A stretch of DNA of 64,000 nucleotides from NCBI GenBank assembly GCA_036785325.1, contig JAXIVH010000007.1:14975849-15039848 (forward strand), in the 5' to 3' direction. Shown one piece after another: positions 53,946-63,619 of the stretch (positions are counted from its first letter, which is position 1; the number at the start of each line of letters is the position of its first letter). The translations under genes and the position numbers were made by a program. A model generated the notes under the pieces. It did no database searches. It was not told the origin of the DNA and saw only the letters and a program-made list of their open reading frames with translations. This DNA comes from Urophycis tenuis. Its lineage: Eukaryota > Chordata > Actinopteri > Gadiformes > Phycidae.

Positions 53946-56900
53946 ATGTCTCCACAATATTCTGATGATGCTGATCTTGAGTCAATTTACTCACAGTTTC
54001 GTGCTTTGACAAGTGATGACTCCACTGTATTGTTTCAAAACACACAGAGACTATCCGCAACTGATAATCTTTTTCACACTGATGTATTGGTTCAGGGGTT
54101 GGTGGAGCTCCGAGCCATGCTTGATAGTGGCTCGATGGCCTGTTCTTTGAGTGCTCGTGTGCTCCCCTTTCTGGAGCGGGCCGATGTTCTTGTTACGGGC
54201 TCTATTTCTCCCACATCAGTTGTCCTTATCGGGTGTGGAGGTTCGAGAACAAATCCTGTTGGGGTGTGTGAGCTTCAGATGAGGGTGCTTGGCTATAGCT
54301 TCTCGGTCCCCACACTCATCGTGGAGGGCCAAAGTGATGAACTCATTCTTGGCAGCAACATCATGAAGCACCTCATCCGGATGCTGAAGCACTCTGGGGA
54401 CTTCTGGGAGAATTTGTCCATCTCAGATCAGGCTTCTCTGGAAGAGGGACGCCTGCTGCAGCTGTTGGCCACCGTGGAGACATGGAGAGGCAAGGAGTGT
54501 CCTGATAAGGTGGGAACTGTTAAGCTGAAGCATGCAGTGACTTTGGAGCCCATGCAGGAACACTTGGTATGGGGTCGCCTGCCTAGCCATATGTGTATCT
54601 CTGCTGGCAGCACAGTTGTCGTGGAGCCAAGTGAGTCACGGGCGGTGCCACGGTCAGTTATAGTGGGACGAGTCGTGACACCTTTATGGGGGGATGGGTG
54701 GGTCCCAGTGAGAATCATTAACCCCTCTACAAGACCAATGACTCTGAGACGCAACTGTAAGATCGCTGACGTGTCTCCATGTGTGGCACTAGAGGACTTT
54801 GATACTGACTATTTGTATCAGGATGACCAACCTAATGATGTGACATGTGCAGTGACCAGGACTGCTGATCGGGCTGACTCTGGCAGTGAAAAGAGCTTGA
54901 CTGTTGACTCAGACTGCTATACGCACAGACCTAACGGTACAGTTCTATGTGACTTGGGACTGCAAGACATTGACGTTGGCTCAAGTACCCTGTCCACATT
55001 CTGGTGGTCAAAGCTTGAAGATTTGCTGGCCAAGTATGAGTCCATCTTCTCCCGCCATAGTTTAGACTGTGGACTAGCCAAAGACTTTGTTCACCGCATC
55101 CGACTGAGTGACAGCAAACCCTTCAGACTCCCATATCGCCGTCTGTCCCCATCACACTATGACAAGCTCAGGGTGGCTTTAAATGAAATGGAGGAACGTG
55201 ACATAATTCGGAAGTCTACCAGTGAGTATGCCTCACCACTTGTACTGGTCTGGAAAAAGAACGGGGATCTGAGGCTCTGCACAGATTTTCGCTGGCTGAA
55301 TGCACGCACTGTTAGGGACGCACATCCCCTACCTCACCAGGCCGATGCTTTGGCTGCTCTGGGAGGGAATGCTTTCTTCTCAACCATGGACTTGACCTCG
55401 GGCTACTATAATGTGGGGGTCCATGAGAAGGATAAAAGGTTCACTGCATTCACCTCCCCATTTGGACTTTATGAGTACAATAGGCTGCCACAGGGGCTGT
55501 GTAACAGTCCAGCCACGTTCATGAGGATGATGTTGGCAATCTTCGGTGACCAAAATTTCTTGAGCCTCTTGTGTTACCTAGATGACATACTCATATTTGC
55601 CCCCAATGAGCAGCTGGCCTTACAGAGACTGGAGATGGTGTTCGAGAGGTTGAAGGTACACAATCTGAAGTTAGCCCCTAAAAAGTGTCACTTCATGAAA
55701 CCATCAGTGAAGTTTCTTGGGCACATCGTGAGTAGGGATGGCGTTTCTACCGATCCTGAAAAGGTCAAGGCCATTGTCGCCTTGGGCGAGAAGGATTTGA
55801 TGGTGGAGGGCACTAACACGCCCTGTCCGACCAAGATCAGATCTTTCCTTGGTATGATCGGGTTTTATCAACAGTCCTATGAGGGCTACTCCTGTATAAG
55901 TAAACCTCTGTTCGCACTGACATCTGGTCCGAAGGGACCACGTCAGGCCAAGGGCAGGCGGCGCTCCCCTGCGGCTAGGAAGCTCTCCTCCACTGACTGG
56001 ACCCTAGAATGCAGTAACGCGTTCAGGAAGCTAAAGCAGGCTCTGATAGAAAATGTCACTCTTGCTCACCCTGATTTCGCTAGGCCCTTCTTGCTATCAG
56101 TCGATGCTTCATCCAACGGCCTCGGGGCTGTGCTTTCTCAGCTAGCTGAAGGTGAGGACGTTGCGCGTCCTATCGCGTTTGCCAGCAAGTCGCTCAACTA
56201 CGCCCAGTCACGCTATCCTGCTCACAGGCTGGAATTCCTTGCGCTCAAGTGGGCTGTTTGTGATAAGTTTAGCCATTGGCTGAGAGGTCACCCATTTACC
56301 ATCTGGACTGACAACAACCCCTTGACGTACATTCTCAGCAAACCAAAGCTTGATGCCTGTGAGCAGAGATGGGTGGCGAAGCTGGCCCCTTATGACTTTG
56401 GAATCAAGTACATCCCTGGCCCTAAAAATGTGGTGGCGGATGCTCTCAGCCGTGAGCCGTTTGTGCGACCAAGTGTGCTTCATCGCCCCGTAACAGTTCC
56501 TTATGGTGCACTCCTGGAGCAAGCGAAAGCCTTGAACCTTGAATCTGAACAGGATGCTTTCCGGTTGTCTTGTGATCCATTGAGCCGACTAAAGGTGCAT
56601 TATACCTTACCTGCAACACCAGGCAGCACTGAGGCAGTGCCCCAGGGTCATGCAATCTCTGCATATGTGGTATCTGCTGTTTTGGAGCGGTCGTTGGATA
56701 GAGAATACTTACCTCATCATGCCCTAATCTTGCCTCAGCTCATTCAGTCCATCCAGCCTTCTGACCTGTCTGACGTCTGCCCTCTGCCTAGAGATAAGCT
56801 GGTGGCCAAGCAGCTTGCTGATCCTTGCTTGAGTCGTGTGCTTCACTTTGTGGAGCGGCAGAGGCGACCATCAAGACGAGAACGTTCCCATGAGCCTGTG

Positions 56901-58550
56901 GAAGCTTTGCGGCTCCTTAGACATTGGGAGAAGCTCTCTAGCAAAGCAGGGGTGTTGTATCGCACCTCAAAAGATGCTGTAACAAAGAGAAAGACTTACC
57001 AGTACATTGTGCCCTCTGCTGTGAGAGAGGCAGTCCTTAGGGGTGTCCATGATGAAGCCGGTCATCAAGGGCAGAGGCGGACGCTTTACCTGGCCAGACA
57101 GCGGTTCTATTGGCATGGGATGGAAGGTGATGTGAAGGAGTATGTGCGTCGCTGTCGTCGCTGTGTGTTCAGCAGGACTCCTGAACCCGAAGCCAGGGCG
57201 CCACTTGAGAGTGTCAAGACCTCCAGACCTCTTGAGCTGGTCTGCATTGACTTTTGGTCAGCTGAGGACTCTTCCAACAAGTCCCTCGATGTGCTCGTTG
57301 TGACTGATCATTTTACCAAGCTTGCCCAGGCCTTTCTTTGTCCCAACCAGTCAGCTAAGGTTGTTGCTCAACAGCTCTGGAACAACTTCTTCTGCATCTA
57401 TGGTTTTCCCGAACGGGTGCACTCAGACCAAGGTGCGAACTTTGAGAGCAGTCTGATTGCAGAGATGCTCCAAGTTGCTGGGGTGGAGAAATCCCATACG
57501 ACTCCTTACCACCCCATGGGCAACGAAGCAGTTGAGAGGTTCAATCGCACCCTTGGTAATATGATCAGGGCCCTTCCGTCTAAAGCCCAGCAACGCTGGC
57601 CACAGCGACTGAGGTCTCTCACCTTCTCATATAATGCCACAGTCCATGAAACTACTGGCTTCGCTCCTTTCCAACTGATGTTCGGGAGAACTCCTAGGCT
57701 GCCTGTGGACCTAATGTTTGAGTCTGTGCTTCTGGATGACCAGGTGGTTGACTATGATGCCTATGTGCGCCGTCTCAGGCAGGATCTGGCGGACGCTATT
57801 AGGATTGCCCAGATCTCAACCACGAAACAACAGGAGAGGCAAACAGACCTTTACAACCGCAAGCTGAAAGGTGCTCCGGTGGATGTTGGGGACAGAGTCC
57901 TTTTGGCAAATAAGGGAGAGCGAGGAAGGAGGAAGCTTGCGGATCGCTGGGAGAACCACCTCTACACTGTCATGGAGAAACATGAGAACACTCATACCTT
58001 CAAAATCAGGAACTGTGATACCGATCAAGAGAAAGTCGTCCACAGGAACCTTATTATGCCGGTGAACTTCCTACCCATTCCTAATAACCCAGAGGACTGT
58101 GACTTCTCTGTCAGTGACCTGACCGAGGGGGATGTGACTAGAAATGGGTCTGGTCTAGATGTGGACATTGAGGGCTCTGCTGTGCTGCCGGCCTATGGTC
58201 CTGAGAGCAGGACTGTGTCATGGATCTCTCAACTCCCAGCCGCCTCTGGAGAACAGTCATCCGCAGAGGTTGATATTCCTACTGCTGGTGACCCACCTGA
58301 CGAGTCCATTCTTTTTGACCCGACTGTAGACATTGACAGTCCTGGGGGAATGACTGATCACCGACCTGCTCTATTTACACCTCCAGTAGACACATTGCCC
58401 CTGGATGCTGGTTCTGTGGTTGCATCAAGGGCAGACCGTGACCTTTCCAATGACAGGGCACTGGGTGTGAGAACGAGGTGTGGGAGAGCTGTTAGACCTG
58501 TAGTTCGACTTATTCAGAATATGCACCAGAAGATATTTGCTGGTCGTTAG
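53946..58550 (+). CDS. Gypsy Pol polyprotein, 1534 codons, intact
   Basis: Domains in order: aspartic protease with LDSGSM (D60; DSG in place of the more usual DTG) and a downstream ELILGSNIM flap/fold motif; RT with FFSTMDLTSGYYNV (first Asp), LPQGLCNSPATF and CYLDDILIFAP (catalytic pair near 55580); RNase H with LLSVDASSNGLGAVL and the WTDNNPL block; integrase with an HHCC zinc finger (HDEAGHQG...CRRCVF), then D1102 (CIDFW), D1161 (HSDQGANF) and E1197 (EAVERFN), an exact D-x35-E spacing; and a C-terminal tail without an obvious chromodomain. It provides all replication enzymes of the element. No stop or frameshift is present, so the copy may be competent. The choice of ATG at 53946 is the first in the frame. 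Confidence 0.92.
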   Translation: MSPQYSDDADLESIYSQFRALTSDDSTVLFQNTQRLSATDNLFHTDVLVQGLVELRAMLDSGSMACSLSARVLPFLERADVLVTGSISPTSVVLIGCGGSRTNPVGVCELQMRVLGYSFSVPTLIVEGQSDELILGSNIMKHLIRMLKHSGDFWENLSISDQASLEEGRLLQLLATVETWRGKECPDKVGTVKLKHAVTLEPMQEHLVWGRLPSHMCISAGSTVVVEPSESRAVPRSVIVGRVVTPLWGDGWVPVRIINPSTRPMTLRRNCKIADVSPCVALEDFDTDYLYQDDQPNDVTCAVTRTADRADSGSEKSLTVDSDCYTHRPNGTVLCDLGLQDIDVGSSTLSTFWWSKLEDLLAKYESIFSRHSLDCGLAKDFVHRIRLSDSKPFRLPYRRLSPSHYDKLRVALNEMEERDIIRKSTSEYASPLVLVWKKNGDLRLCTDFRWLNARTVRDAHPLPHQADALAALGGNAFFSTMDLTSGYYNVGVHEKDKRFTAFTSPFGLYEYNRLPQGLCNSPATFMRMMLAIFGDQNFLSLLCYLDDILIFAPNEQLALQRLEMVFERLKVHNLKLAPKKCHFMKPSVKFLGHIVSRDGVSTDPEKVKAIVALGEKDLMVEGTNTPCPTKIRSFLGMIGFYQQSYEGYSCISKPLFALTSGPKGPRQAKGRRRSPAARKLSSTDWTLECSNAFRKLKQALIENVTLAHPDFARPFLLSVDASSNGLGAVLSQLAEGEDVARPIAFASKSLNYAQSRYPAHRLEFLALKWAVCDKFSHWLRGHPFTIWTDNNPLTYILSKPKLDACEQRWVAKLAPYDFGIKYIPGPKNVVADALSREPFVRPSVLHRPVTVPYGALLEQAKALNLESEQDAFRLSCDPLSRLKVHYTLPATPGSTEAVPQGHAISAYVVSAVLERSLDREYLPHHALILPQLIQSIQPSDLSDVCPLPRDKLVAKQLADPCLSRVLHFVERQRRPSRRERSHEPVEALRLLRHWEKLSSKAGVLYRTSKDAVTKRKTYQYIVPSAVREAVLRGVHDEAGHQGQRRTLYLARQRFYWHGMEGDVKEYVRRCRRCVFSRTPEPEARAPLESVKTSRPLELVCIDFWSAEDSSNKSLDVLVVTDHFTKLAQAFLCPNQSAKVVAQQLWNNFFCIYGFPERVHSDQGANFESSLIAEMLQVAGVEKSHTTPYHPMGNEAVERFNRTLGNMIRALPSKAQQRWPQRLRSLTFSYNATVHETTGFAPFQLMFGRTPRLPVDLMFESVLLDDQVVDYDAYVRRLRQDLADAIRIAQISTTKQQERQTDLYNRKLKGAPVDVGDRVLLANKGERGRRKLADRWENHLYTVMEKHENTHTFKIRNCDTDQEKVVHRNLIMPVNFLPIPNNPEDCDFSVSDLTEGDVTRNGSGLDVDIEGSAVLPAYGPESRTVSWISQLPAASGEQSSAEVDIPTAGDPPDESILFDPTVDIDSPGGMTDHRPALFTPPVDTLPLDAGSVVASRADRDLSNDRALGVRTRCGRAVRPVVRLIQNMHQKIFAGR

Positions 58551-59004
58551 TGTTATGCTGGGTGTTCTTTGTGGTTATGCATAAATTAGTTCTATCCATT
58601 TTGAGGTGGATTTATTTCTTTGTTTTGTTTTCTGAGTAATGACACCTGTGTGTGACTACTGGTAATGTGTAGGTCCAGGTGATTCATTTTGGTGCTGTTT
58701 TATTCATGTGATCTAGAGTGACTTAACATGTACATGGGCATGTTTACCTATGGGTGTGGGAAGGTCTTGCAACCCCTCCCCATTCTAATTCTTCAGGAAT
58801 AGTCTTGTGACTGGAATACTTTGTATCAGTGATCTCAGCAGTACGGTGCACTTTAAATTATTTCTTTATTGGAAATTTTCCTCCTCTTTATATGATGTTT
58901 TTGGTACCTGATCTTTGTTTTATGGTACTCCCACAATCCAGGCACTTTTTTTTTTTTTGTGTTGTGTTTTTCCTTTGTTTTGGTGTGGGCAAGCGGAGAT
59001 CAGT

Positions 59005-59013
59005 AGGGGGGAA
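59005..59013 (+). promoter_or_regulatory. Polypurine tract
   Basis: AGGGGGGAA immediately precedes the 3' LTR, the priming site for plus-strand DNA synthesis. The preceding 450 bp (58551-59004) is non-coding 3' leader. Confidence 0.85.
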
Positions 59014-59664
59014 TGTAACGGAGTTAGTATATTGATGATTCCACTTGCCACACCTAGCTACAATTTCATAATTCTTTACTAATATTTAATTTATTCTTTA
59101 TTATTTTCTCTATTTATAACTTTTTTACACTGGTTTATTTCGTTATTTTCAATTGACGATATGGAATTACACATTCGGATTTTGTTAAGAGTAATTGAAC
59201 GCCACACCAGCGAGCCCCTGCAAACTTCACGGGTGCGCCCCGTAGAATATCACAGTCTGCTGGTGGATAACTTCGGGTAGGTTGGCTTATGTTTTGCTCC
59301 GTAGTATAATTAGCTTTACTGACTGTTTAAAACAGTAAACTTTATAAACTTTTATTTTATTTCGGTTGTAGTCTGTGCCAAACTGGAAGCTGTGGGAGCT
59401 AACGGACCCATGTTTTTCTTTGCTTATCAGGTAACCATTATCTTTTCGGTTGTAACGTACGTTAGCATCTCTGTTAGCATGTACGTAGAATATCACAGTC
59501 TGCAGGTGGATAACTTCGGTCTGTGCCAAACTGGAAGCTTTGGGAGCTAACGGACCCATGTTTTTCTTTGTTTATCAGCGAACAAGCAATAAAAATCTCC
59601 GAAAGAGACTGCAGAGACTGTCCGTGTCATTTAAAACGAAACACAACGCATGAGAACCGCTACA
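59014..59664 (+). promoter_or_regulatory. 3' LTR
   Basis: Same length and structure as the 5' LTR, including the interrupted segment (59241-59276 plus 59372-59430) and its continuous version (59484-59578). Confidence 0.93.
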
Positions 59665-59746
59665 CTAACATCTGAAAATCTGCACACTTTACAGAGTACG
59701 TAGTGTACTACATTTAAGTATGAAGTATGGATATCAAAACACAGCC

Positions 59747-59798
59747 TTGGAGTTCGGTGTAATGATTATGTGTTCCCTTTATTTTTTTGAGCAGTGTA
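59747..59798 (-). mobile_element. Tc1 terminal fragment, right piece
   Basis: TTGGAGTTCGGTGTAATG and the GTTCCCTTTATTTTTTTGAG block followed by CAGTG and TA. This is the same terminus as at 39804-39839. It continues the piece at 50984-51012. Confidence 0.7.
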
Positions 59799-60071
59799 TT
59801 TGGTTAGCCCTGCCAACATGGGGGACAACCCATCACTTTGTCCTTCCACTCAGCATGCCATGAATATGCTCGGATACAGCACCCTGTGAACAGCCAGCTT
59901 CTTTAGCATGACCTTCTGTGGCTCACCTGCTTGTGGCGGGTGTCTTCTGGACAACTGACCGGACGCAGTCTTCCCCATGATTGTGCAGCCTACTGAATTA
60001 GGCTGAGATCATTTCAAGGCTCAGGAAACCTTTGCAGGTGTTTTGAGTTCATTAGCTGATTACAGGATGTC
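59799..60071. other. Repeat-like non-coding stretch
   Basis: Blocks such as CTTCTGTGGCTCACC, TCTTCCCCATGATTGTG and AGGAAACCTTTGCAGGTG look like a degraded interspersed repeat seen in fishes, but I cannot assign a family and see no intact frame. Confidence 0.35.
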
Positions 60072-61174
60072 TAGGGATGCACCGATACCGATACCAGTAT
60101 CAGGTATCTGGCCGATACTTCATTAAAATACTCGTACTCGTATTCGTTTTTAATTGCCGATACCACGCACCGGTACCACTATGCCAGTAGCCTTCATCAA
60201 ACCGGCCGTATGCAGAGATGAGTTGTCCTACCTAACTAACTCGGGGGAGATAATGAATGAGCAGAAACTCGGAGATTCTGCCAAAGGCTTGTATGTGTGA
60301 ATGTTCGCTGCGAAAAGACATAACAGTAGGCTAAGTCATGTCGGCGATTTGGGCATATTTTAAGATAAAGCGTCATCCGGCAGACTGTAAAGGCATAGTT
60401 ATGCTACGGTGTCGAGAGGCGGAGAGGAAAGTACTTCCATAGGAAAGACGCACCATAGTGCTTAGTACACAGAGTTCACTAACGCTAGCGGCGTAAGACC
60501 GAAGCAGCCAACCTTATGACGTCTTGCAAAAGCGAGAGAAAATGTCCAAAGACAACTCACGGGCAATACAAATAACAGAGGCACTTACTCACTTCATAGC
60601 GCTCAATGACCAGCCACTTTCAGTTGTTGATAATGTCGGATTTTGCCGTCTTTTAAAAGTGCTAGAGCCCATATATGAGATTCCCAGTCGCCTCTATATC
60701 ACCGATGTGATGTTGCCAAAGGTGTATGATAAAGTGAAAGATCACGTTGACGTCATTTGACAACATAGTTCGTTGATTTGTTTAGCCTTTCTGAAGAAAC
60801 ATGGGAATAGTGCCACATGGTTTGTGTAGGCCTACTTGAAAGAAGGATACTTTTGATAACTGAAATGTGATAATGTGCTTATTAAGCAATAGTTCTGATC
60901 ACTTTTTGTGATTTATTTTTGTTGTTATTCGCTTTATCTGGTTATATTTACATTTAGTCTAATATGATGGCATTTTGTCTTTGAAGGCTTTTTTTGTTAT
61001 AACCAGAAAACTCTGTTTAGTTTTGGCTTGGAATAGCCTGTTCAAATGAATTGCACTTCTTTTATAGAGACCAAATCTAGAAAGTATCGGTATCGGTACT
61101 CGGTATCGGCAAGTACACAAATAAAAGTATCGGTATCGTATCGGTTTGAAAAAAGTGGTATCGCTGCATCCCCA
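60072..61174 (+). mobile_element. hAT element remnant (1.1 kb)
   Basis: The ends TAGGGATGCACCGATACC and, inverted, TGGGGATGCAGCGATACC, with GGTATCGG subterminal repeats on both sides, are characteristic of hAT. The flanks AGGATGTC and GATGTAAC are not an exact 8-bp duplication, so one side may have mutated. Confidence 0.8.
60524..60760 (+). pseudogene. hAT transposase fragment
   Basis: The open frame gives IQITEALTHFIALNDQPLSV, VDNVGFCRLLKVLEPIYEIP and SRLYITDVMLPKVYDKVKDH, the conserved block between the BED finger and the RNase H core of ZBED-like hAT transposases. The stop follows at once. BED finger and catalytic domain are deleted. The ATG at 60524 is not meaningful. Confidence 0.8.
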
Positions 61175-61478
61175 GATGTAACTATAAGTTATGTTATATA
61201 TTAACATTTATCTTTTTCACAATAGTCTAATTTTCATTTGCTCTAAGTCATCATCTTCAAAATTAAAAGAAATAAACACTTGAAATATACCACTCTGTGT
61301 GTAATGAATCTATATAATGTATGAGTTTAACTTTTGGAACTCACTTTTAAATTTACTTTATCAAGATGCAGCTATATATTTACATTTATATAAAGGATTT
61401 ATGTTCCTCGGTAAATGTTCTAAAATATATTGATCATCTCATAGTGACAAAATGAGAAGGCTCATAAGAAAAACACTT
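61175..61478. other. Unassigned AT-rich sequence
   Basis: No coding motif or repeat is recognised between the hAT remnant and the tRNA gene. Confidence 0.4.
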
Positions 61479-61550
61479 CTCCCCGTCGGGGAATTGAACC
61501 CCGGTCTCCCGCGTGACAGGCGGGGATACTGACCACTATACTAACGAGGA
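61479..61550 (-). tRNA. tRNA-Asp(GTC), apparently intact
   Basis: The 72-nt minus-strand sequence has acceptor TCCTCGT pairing with ACGGGGA, a D arm with AGTATAGTGG, anticodon arm CCCGC-CTGTCAC-GCGGG (anticodon GTC), and T arm GGGGTTCAATTCCCC. It differs from the usual vertebrate sequence (from memory) by a G-to-C in the D loop and a G-to-A in the T loop, both in non-pairing positions. A TTTTT Pol III terminator follows within about 10 nt (AAAAA at 61469-61473 on the plus strand). No intron. Likely functional. Confidence 0.93.
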
Positions 61551-62128
61551 GTGACATGCCATGATGTAGTGCCCCAAAGTTATCTACACAAAAAAGCAAT
61601 GGCGAACGTAATTTCATGCCATGATGTCATGCCATGAACTGTTATTCCACTTTATAATTATTCTTGCGACTTTTTTCTGCAATTAATTCCCGGCGTACCA
61701 TTGGATCACATGATACAGATCTAACATCATTACAAAGGTCTCGTTAATTGTAGGTGTGCTATCTACTTTTCAGATAAGAAACCTTTATAAGTTTTGAGCT
61801 ATTTGTGATTAAAAAGCATGAAATTCCCTGTATAGATAGCCTACAACTAACTGAGCCCGTAATCCTATGACTCCGCTAATCAACTTTCCAGCTGAGAACG
61901 ATTAAGCAGCATTGGCATGATTGACACACGCTACAGCTCTGAACCTTTTCACTATCCTCTGCTCAATTCACTGCCGTGCAATTGATTCGCTCGTCAAACT
62001 ACCATTTGATACAAATATCTGAAATTACAACCAAGGTAAGTTTTCCAGTTTTGGGTGTTTGTTGGGGGTCATTGATTTTGTCGTCAACCTTTCGTTAATG
62101 TTGTCTTGATATGAGAGTGCAAACCTTA
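61551..62128. other. Unassigned sequence between tRNA-Asp and the first Harbinger MITE
   Basis: Contains a short direct repeat CATGCCATGATGT (61556 and 61616) and no recognisable coding sequence. Confidence 0.4.
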
Positions 62129-62874
62129 AGGTCCTTACACACCAGACGCGATGCGAAATTGCGGTGCGTTTTTGCGAAAAAATCGCCTGCGAATTTCTCG
62201 CGTCAAAAGTATTCACATTGGCAGCGATGCGATTTTGCGATTTTGCGTCAATGCGAGATTTGTGCATGGAATGTGCGAATTTTTTTTCCCCCTTCTCTCC
62301 TCCAATCCCTACAGACACGTAGTGTGCTTATGTTTTCTAGAAAGTCAATGCTGACAGATGTGCCGTACTGTATATGCCGGCATTACGACAATGTTATCAT
62401 TCACCGACTCGCTATCACCGTTGATGCTGAGGTTTACTGAATGTACATACTGTATATAACCGATTATACGTACTGTCCTCGTAGCCCAGCTGGGTAGCTA
62501 TCGTTTGCCAAACGTTATCTTTCATTTCGTTGTCTTTGTAGTTTTTATTCCTCTTATCATACAGTATTGGGTGGTGGGACCACAGTCTATGGGTGGGACA
62601 CGCAAACAATCAGTAAATCTGCCATTGTTGGTTGTTAGGTAAATCGGGGTACTGTGACATAACCTACATTGTGTGACATGGGTCATTTCCATGTAACATG
62701 ATTGGATGATGTGGTTTATCGCGCTTAAAAAATCAACCCTGTTGCGAGAAAAAAAATTGTCGCATTTTCGCTGCGAAAAATCGCGTTCGGTGTGCATGCA
62801 GTAATACCAACATTAATGGTTTGTAATATGCGAAATATTCGCGCGAATAAAACGCGTCTGGTGTGTAAGGACCT
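62129..62874 (-). mobile_element. Harbinger-type MITE, copy 1
   Basis: The termini AGGTCCTTACACACCAGACG and its inverted match are almost perfect. Subterminal parts are rich in GCGAAAAATCGC. The minus strand keeps the same MADF-type exon as copy 2, here with its start region disrupted. The flanking trinucleotides (TTA, ATA) are not an exact duplication. Confidence 0.85.
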
Positions 62875-63261
62875 ATAGACTGTATATAGGTGCAAACTTA
62901 CTAGCGCTAGCTAGCGAAGTATTGATCAGAAAGATCACAGTCATTTCTATGCACACATTTTCTAGTTTACACTGCAGCCTTTTTACATTGTCATGCCATG
63001 GTAATTCCTTGGAATTGCGTTTTCTAGTTAGAAAATGCGATGAATTACACGTGCAGAGTAAAGGTCCTTACACACCAGACGCGTTTTATTCGCGCAAATA
63101 TTTAGCATATTACAAACCATTAATGTTGTTATGACTGCATGCACACCGAACGCGATTTTTCGCAGCGAAAACGCGACAATTTTTTTTCTCGCAACAGGGT
63201 CGATTTTTTAAGCGCGATAAAACACATCATCCAATCATGTTACATGGAATTGACCCATGTC

Positions 63262-63370
63262 CAGGGGCGTTGCTAGGCCTGCAGCTTTACAGGGGCACAG
63301 GCCCCCACCCAGACCCAGACCCCCCCCCTGGGGCACGTGCCCCAGTAAAAAGTGTCTGGCGACGCGCATG
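63262..63370. mobile_element. 109-bp hAT-like MITE nested in copy 2
   Basis: It begins CAGGGGCGTTGCTAGG, ends GACGCGCATG (imperfect inverted match) and is flanked by the exact 8-bp duplication CCCATGTC at 63254-63261 and 63371-63378. The same site is empty in MITE copy 1. Confidence 0.85.
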
Positions 63371-63428
63371 CCCATGTCACACAATGTAGGTTATGTCACA
63401 GTACCCAGATTTACCTCACAACCAACAA

Positions 63429-63619
63429 TGGCAGATTTATTGATTGTTTGCGTGTCCCACCACCCAATACTGTATGATAAGAGGAATAAAAACTATGAAG
63501 ACAACGAAATGAAAGATAACGTGTGGCAAACGATAGCTACCCAGCTGGGCTACGAAGACAGTACGTATAATCGGTTATATACAGTATGTACATTCAGTAA
63601 ACCTCAGCATCAACGGTGA
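63429..63619 (+). pseudogene. MADF (Myb/SANT-like) domain exon kept in the MITE
   Basis: From ATG at 63429 the frame gives MADLLIVCVSHHPILYDKRN, then DNVWQTIATQLGYED, matching the first two helices of a MADF DNA-binding domain (LIxxV...P.LYD......K...W..IA..LG). It ends before the third helix. MADF proteins are partners of Harbinger nucleases, so this is probably the first exon of the parent element's accessory gene left in the MITE. The open frame (63257-63619) is also open upstream of this ATG, but that part comes from the nested 109-bp insert. Confidence 0.65.

Larger units (their letters stand above)
51352..59664 (+). mobile_element. Complete Ty3/Gypsy LTR retrotransposon (8.3 kb)
   Basis: It has two 651-bp LTRs, a 4-bp duplication CTAA (51348-51351, 59665-59668), a primer-binding site, intact gag and pol and a polypurine tract. 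The LTRs differ at about eight positions by eye (near 1.2%), which indicates a fairly recent insertion. There is no env gene. Confidence 0.93.
51013..59746. mobile_element. Harbinger-like MITE carrying a Gypsy element
   Basis: The termini are GGCTGTGTTCCGATATCC and, inverted, GGCTGTGTTTTGATATCC, with a 3-bp duplication TTG (51010-51012, 59747-59749). Without the Gypsy element the MITE is about 420 bp and non-coding, with GTACTTACTATACTTCG-type subterminal repeats. Confidence 0.8.

Noticed and set aside
59799..60071. Possible Tc1/pogo-like protein on the minus strand
   Set aside because: A few phrases look protein-like, but there are stops and no helix-turn-helix or DDE motif; left as an unassigned repeat.
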